Assembly (NCBI GenBank): GCA_020249265.1
Contig: JADCGA010000021.1
Span: 94,886-158,885, forward strand
Reading direction: 5' to 3'
Length of the DNA stretch: 64,000 nt
DNA from: Roseomonas sp.
Lineage (GTDB): Bacteria; Pseudomonadota; Alphaproteobacteria; Acetobacterales; Acetobacteraceae
Shown: piece by piece, positions 60,368 to 64,000 of the stretch
How positions within the stretch are numbered: position 1 is the stretch's first letter
Layout of the letters: every line of letters starts with the position of its first letter
Position numbers and translations under genes: made by a program
Notes under the pieces: generated by a model
What the model was told of the DNA's origin: nothing
Databases searched by the model: none
The model's input: only the letters and a program-made list of their open reading frames with translations

Positions 60368-63300
60368 ATGTCTGGCGTGACCGTCAACCTTGGCTTCAAT
60401 GATACCTTTCCCGGGGGTAATTCCACCGACAACACCGGCAATGATTCGGTGCTTGGCGGTGCGGGGCCTAACTACATTGATGGCGGCAACGGCAATGATA
60501 CGTTGGATGGCGTCAACGGCAATGACACCCTGCTTGGCGGCGAAGGTGCTGATAACCTGGTTGGTGGCGACGGCGCTGATTCCCTAATTGGTGGTGAAGG
60601 ACGCGATTCGATTGCCGCGACCATCGGCGATACGGTTGATGGTGGCAATGGTGATGACCAGATAAGTCTTTCTAGCTCAGTACCTGGGAATTTTTATCTG
60701 GTAGGTGGGGCTGGGTCCGACCTGTTCCAGGGTTTCGTACTGTCTACCAGCGCTTCGACGACGGTTGATGGCGGGAGCGGCAACGACACTCACTACAATA
60801 TGCCCGGCAATGATTGTCTCATTGGTGGGGAAGGTAATGATCATCTCTATTTCACGCGGTTCGGAGCTACCGCCAGCATAACCGTTGATTTGGTGTCCGG
60901 CACTGCTTCCGGCTTTTACGGCAATGATATAATAAGTGGTTTCGAATTAATCGTTGGCGACGTTGGGCGGGACAGTATCCTGGGCGATAGCCTGGACAAT
61001 ACCATTGATGGCGGCCTTGGGAATGATACGCTTGTTGGTGGCAATGGCAATGACTGGCTCCAATACGGTTACATTACAAATGGAAGCGCTCCTGCCAGCG
61101 TGGGGTTCACGGTTGATCTTGCCGCGGGCACTACAGCAGGCGCTTATGGAAACGACAGTTTCAGCGGCTTCGAAAATGTTGTTGGGTTGTCCCAGCGATC
61201 TGACAGTATTCTCGGCAGTAGCATCGCGAATTATCTGGATGGCAGCGGGGGTAACAATACGCTGGATGGCGCCAACGGCAATGACACGCTGGTGGGGGGC
61301 GCTGGCAATGACTCACTCATGGGCGGCAATGACGATGACTTTATAACTCCAGGCAGCGGCAATAATCTCACTCATGGCGGTAATGGCAATGACATTGTTT
61401 CTGCTTCCGCCAGTGGTAACAATACCGTCTATGGTGAAGATGGCAACGACAATATCCAAATTTCAAGCTCTGGGACTTCCTATCTTGATGGCGGCAATGG
61501 CGATGATCTTCTTCAATTGGTTAATGTCGGAGGCAATAACACGCTGATCGGCGGCGCCGGTAATGACACACTGTTTTCGAGTTCCAACTTCGACCCCAGT
61601 TTTGGTCACGATAGCCTGGTCGGTGGTACGGGCAATGATATTGTTGACTATCGTCATTCATATTTTAATGGTCCGGTTTCCGTCAATCTCGGGAATGTCG
61701 GCGGCCGGCAGACCACGGGCGCTGCCGGCAATGACACGCTGAGCAGTATCGAGGGTGTCTATGGGGGCTTTGGTAATGACACACTGATTGGCGATAGTAA
61801 TGCCAATACGCTGATGGGGCGGGCTGGGCATGACAGCCTTGTCGGCGGTCTTGGCACTGACTGGGTCATTTATAGTGAGGCGACCGGCGGGGTCACGGTT
61901 GACCTTGGCACGGGTAGAAGCTTCGGCGCGGATGGTAATGACAGCCTGACGGGTATCGAGAATGTCGTCGGCAGTAACTTCGCTGATACCCTGAGGGGGG
62001 GGGCTGCCGTTTCCGGTGACGATCAACAATTTTTTGGCGGCAATGGCGATGACAGCCTGGTCGGCGGCGGTGGTGCAAGGCAGCAGTTTTCCGCTGGCAA
62101 CGGCAATGACACCTTGCGCGGCGGTGATGGCAGTAATCAAAACATCCAGGGTGAAGCAGGTAATGATAGCCTCCTGGGCGGAATCGGTGGTTCACTGCGC
62201 CTTGGTGGCGGTAGCGGCGACGATACCTTGGTTGCTGGCAGCGGCATTGGCCACAATCTCGAAGCTGGCGTCGGCGCTGATAGCCTCCAGGGCGGGATCG
62301 GCGTATTTCAGAACCTCTCTGGCCAAGCTGGAAATGACACGCTGGTTGCGGGCGAGGGCAACGATCAGCTGGTCTCTGGCGGCACCGATGCCGATAGCCT
62401 GCAGGGCGGGAACGGCCTTCGTCAGCAGATCTATGGCGAAGCCGGGAATGACACGCTGGTCGCGGGCGTGGGCAGTAATCAGTACCTTTCTGGCGGAGAT
62501 GATAATGACAGCCTGCTGGGCGGCACCAATAATGACAGCCTGGATGGTGGCAACGGCGATGACACGCTGAATGGTGGCAATGGCAATGACACCATTCTTG
62601 GCAATGACGGCACTGATTCCCTGTTGGGTGGCAATGGCAATGATATATTATCGGGCGGCAACGGCAATGACACGGTTGATGGTGGCGCCGGTAGTGACAG
62701 CCTGATTGGTGGCACGGATACCAACTGGCTCAGCTATGCAAGCGCCACCGCCGCTGTCACTGTTGATTTCAACCTGAATCGCGGTTTTGCGGCTGATGGG
62801 AATGATACACTTACCAACAGCAGTACCAGCGACAGATTTCAATTCGTACTCGGCAGCAATTTCGATGATCGGATGCTTGCCGGGGATGGCGGTGTAAATA
62901 GCGGGCGCCACTTATTCGGTGGCGCAGGAAATGATACGCTGATCGCTGGTAATGACAGTCTCAGTCTGCCTGCGGCGTCGCAGGATTTATATGGGGGCGC
63001 CGATAATGATTGGTTGATTAGCGGAACGAGCATCAATCAGCAGCTTTTTGGTGAGGAGGGGAATGATACCCTTGTCGCAGGCACCGGAAACCAGCAAAGA
63101 CTCGACGGCGGCATTGGCCATGACAGCATGGTGGCTGGGTCAGGAACCAGTGGCCTGATCTCTGGCGGCGCGGGCAATGATACGATCATCGCCAATGACT
63201 TGGTTAACGCCGAGGTTTATGGCGAGTTTAATGGTGCTACTACTGAGTCCGGTGATGACAGCTTCTATGGGGGCAGCGCTGAAGATGTCGCCGATGGTGG

Positions 63301-64000
63301 CCTCGGCAATGATACGCTTTCGGGCCGCGGCGGCATAGATGAGCTCACTGGTCGTGGTGGCAATGATAGCATTGATGGCGGGGAAGGAGATGACGCTCTT
63401 TTCGGCGATGAGGGCGATGACACGATTGATGGCGGTGCTGGCGATGACCTGCTTGATGGCGGCAATGGTACTGACTTCGCAAACTATGCCAATGCAGGCG
63501 GCGCGGTAACGGTTGACCTTGCGGCGGGTACTTCATCCGGCGCGGATGGCAATGACATCCTGACCGGCATTGAAAACGTCCTTGGCGGCAATGGTAACGA
63601 CAGCATCCTGGGCGACAGCCTGGCCAATCTGCTGGATGGCGGCCTTGGCAATGACACGCTGAATGGCGGCAGTGGCACGGCTAATGACACGCTGATTGGC
63701 GGCGCAGGTACGGATTTGGCGAGCTACGACGGCGCAACCACGCCGGTAACGGTTGATTTGAGTAATGGCAGCAGTTCCGGCGCCTTTGGCACTGACAGCC
63801 TGACCAGCATTGAAAACGTCCTTGGCGGCAATGGCGATGACAGCATCCTGGGCGACAGCCTCGCCAATCTGCTGGATGGCGGCCTTGGCAATGACACGCT
63901 GAATGGCGGCAGTGGCACGGCTAATGACACGCTAATTGGCGGCGCTGGCACGGATTTGGCGAGCTACGACGGCGCGGCCACGCCGGTAACGGTTGATTTG
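60368..64000 (+). CDS. Giant RTX (haemolysin-type Ca-binding repeat) protein, 3' end outside window
   Basis: Open from ATG 60368 to the window edge, 1211 residues so far with no stop or frameshift. It is a chain of glycine/aspartate-rich nonapeptides such as GGNGNDTL and GGAGNDSL, interrupted by VTVDL-x-G...SGADGND-type inserts. RTX repeats bind Ca and fold outside the cell, normally after type I secretion through a C-terminal signal, which lies beyond the window. There is no N-terminal signal peptide. I read no lysine and a single Cys. No HlyB/HlyD-type secretion genes are adjacent. It could be an adhesin, surface layer or secreted enzyme lacking a visible catalytic domain. Confidence 0.93.
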   Translation, partial: MSGVTVNLGFNDTFPGGNSTDNTGNDSVLGGAGPNYIDGGNGNDTLDGVNGNDTLLGGEGADNLVGGDGADSLIGGEGRDSIAATIGDTVDGGNGDDQISLSSSVPGNFYLVGGAGSDLFQGFVLSTSASTTVDGGSGNDTHYNMPGNDCLIGGEGNDHLYFTRFGATASITVDLVSGTASGFYGNDIISGFELIVGDVGRDSILGDSLDNTIDGGLGNDTLVGGNGNDWLQYGYITNGSAPASVGFTVDLAAGTTAGAYGNDSFSGFENVVGLSQRSDSILGSSIANYLDGSGGNNTLDGANGNDTLVGGAGNDSLMGGNDDDFITPGSGNNLTHGGNGNDIVSASASGNNTVYGEDGNDNIQISSSGTSYLDGGNGDDLLQLVNVGGNNTLIGGAGNDTLFSSSNFDPSFGHDSLVGGTGNDIVDYRHSYFNGPVSVNLGNVGGRQTTGAAGNDTLSSIEGVYGGFGNDTLIGDSNANTLMGRAGHDSLVGGLGTDWVIYSEATGGVTVDLGTGRSFGADGNDSLTGIENVVGSNFADTLRGGAAVSGDDQQFFGGNGDDSLVGGGGARQQFSAGNGNDTLRGGDGSNQNIQGEAGNDSLLGGIGGSLRLGGGSGDDTLVAGSGIGHNLEAGVGADSLQGGIGVFQNLSGQAGNDTLVAGEGNDQLVSGGTDADSLQGGNGLRQQIYGEAGNDTLVAGVGSNQYLSGGDDNDSLLGGTNNDSLDGGNGDDTLNGGNGNDTILGNDGTDSLLGGNGNDILSGGNGNDTVDGGAGSDSLIGGTDTNWLSYASATAAVTVDFNLNRGFAADGNDTLTNSSTSDRFQFVLGSNFDDRMLAGDGGVNSGRHLFGGAGNDTLIAGNDSLSLPAASQDLYGGADNDWLISGTSINQQLFGEEGNDTLVAGTGNQQRLDGGIGHDSMVAGSGTSGLISGGAGNDTIIANDLVNAEVYGEFNGATTESGDDSFYGGSAEDVADGGLGNDTLSGRGGIDELTGRGGNDSIDGGEGDDALFGDEGDDTIDGGAGDDLLDGGNGTDFANYANAGGAVTVDLAAGTSSGADGNDILTGIENVLGGNGNDSILGDSLANLLDGGLGNDTLNGGSGTANDTLIGGAGTDLASYDGATTPVTVDLSNGSSSGAFGTDSLTSIENVLGGNGDDSILGDSLANLLDGGLGNDTLNGGSGTANDTLIGGAGTDLASYDGAATPVTVDL
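61995..62003 (+). repeat. G9 homopolymer tract inside the RTX gene
   Basis: Nine consecutive Gs encode Arg-Gly-Gly-Gly/Ala (codons AGG GGG GGG GCT). The frame is open through the tract. Slippage by one base would truncate the protein, so it may be a phase-variation site. Confidence 0.7.
63481..64000 (+). repeat. 240-bp tandem repeats in the RTX gene
   Basis: Units start at 63481, 63721 and 63961; the last is cut by the window. Each is 80 codons. The central and 3' parts, from IENVLGGNG through the TANDTLIGGAGTDLASYDGA segment, are nearly identical in DNA, differing at only scattered third positions. Copies this similar imply recent duplication or gene conversion, and the array may extend further. 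Confidence 0.85.

Noticed and set aside
61463..63951. Minus-strand frames of 60-160 residues across the RTX gene
   Set aside because: They are repeats of the RTX coding repeat read backwards (Pro/Ser/Leu-rich), without starts supported by ribosome-binding sites.
60420..64000. Short regular repeats that might suggest a CRISPR array
   Set aside because: They are in-frame 27-base RTX nonapeptide codons, diverged and without unique spacers; protein-coding repeats explain them.

Overview
This 64 kb window is GC-rich chromosomal DNA of a non-phototrophic-looking alphaproteobacterium, most likely in or near the Acetobacteraceae (Roseomonas-like). That placement is an inference from gene content: a LexA whose promoter carries the alphaproteobacterial GAAC-N7-GAAC (= GTTC-N7-GTTC) SOS box, GapR, DUF1244, UPF0262 and DUF983 proteins, the xseB-ispA-dxs operon, waaA-lpxK, and a Bug-type solute-binding protein. 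No rRNA, tRNA, CRISPR array, insertion sequence or prophage was seen.

Layout. 1-6.5 kb: housekeeping genes (partial pepA, a CysQ-like phosphatase, tsaC, lexA, an MDR oxidoreductase, an enoyl-CoA hydratase, a GNAT acetyltransferase, trxA). 6.6-11 kb: an RND efflux pump and its lipoprotein adaptor, without an outer-membrane channel gene. 11.1-14.3 kb: lipid A/Kdo genes (DUF374 acyltransferase, waaA, lpxK). 14.3-17.8 kb: a TetR-controlled DevBCA-type ABC exporter behind a perfect palindromic operator. 17.9-22 kb: an orphan amino-acid binding protein, then glycerate 2-kinase followed by a pyruvate kinase that carries an N-terminal helix-turn-helix domain, with AT-rich palindromes in front of it. 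22.1-27.5 kb: DUF1244, gapR, a fused MFS-spermidine synthase-like protein, and a TPP enzyme coupled to an SDR. 27.5-30.6 kb: xseB-ispA-dxs for isoprenoid precursors. 30.6-36.3 kb: a Bug protein, a deacetylase, TusA, a ROK kinase-membrane protein-dinB operon, and a CHAP-domain protein. 36.7-40.8 kb: a chemoreceptor, a PHP phosphoesterase and an ATP-grasp ligase.

41-41.6 kb holds an antitoxin-Doc/Fic pair. The minus-strand run 48.7 to 41.6 kb is the most unusual accessory block. A RibD_C-type reductase, a zinc-ligand-poor MDR dehydrogenase and a pterin-synthase homologue that lacks the canonical catalytic Cys and one Zn His are followed by a FitAB toxin-antitoxin pair. Next come a GT4 glycosyltransferase, a SAM methyltransferase, and the otnK-otnC tetronate genes. 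The genes overlap or nearly touch, so they look co-transcribed; the first three plus the glycosyltransferase and methyltransferase suggest an uncharacterised glycosylated, methylated pterin-like or pyrimidine-derived product.

48.9-54.4 kb: two tandem tiny membrane proteins, a split YraQ-like permease, an MsbA-like ABC exporter, and parE. 54.5-58.3 kb: a TPR-OGT (SPINDLY-like) glycosyltransferase coupled to two sugar-nucleotide epimerase-type genes, probably a protein-glycosylation locus. 58.3-60 kb: UPF0262, DUF983 and an Asp/Glu/hydantoin racemase. After an AT-rich gap, the last 3.6 kb is the 5' part of a giant lysine-free RTX calcium-binding repeat protein that runs off the window. It contains a G9 tract and near-identical 240-bp tandem repeats.
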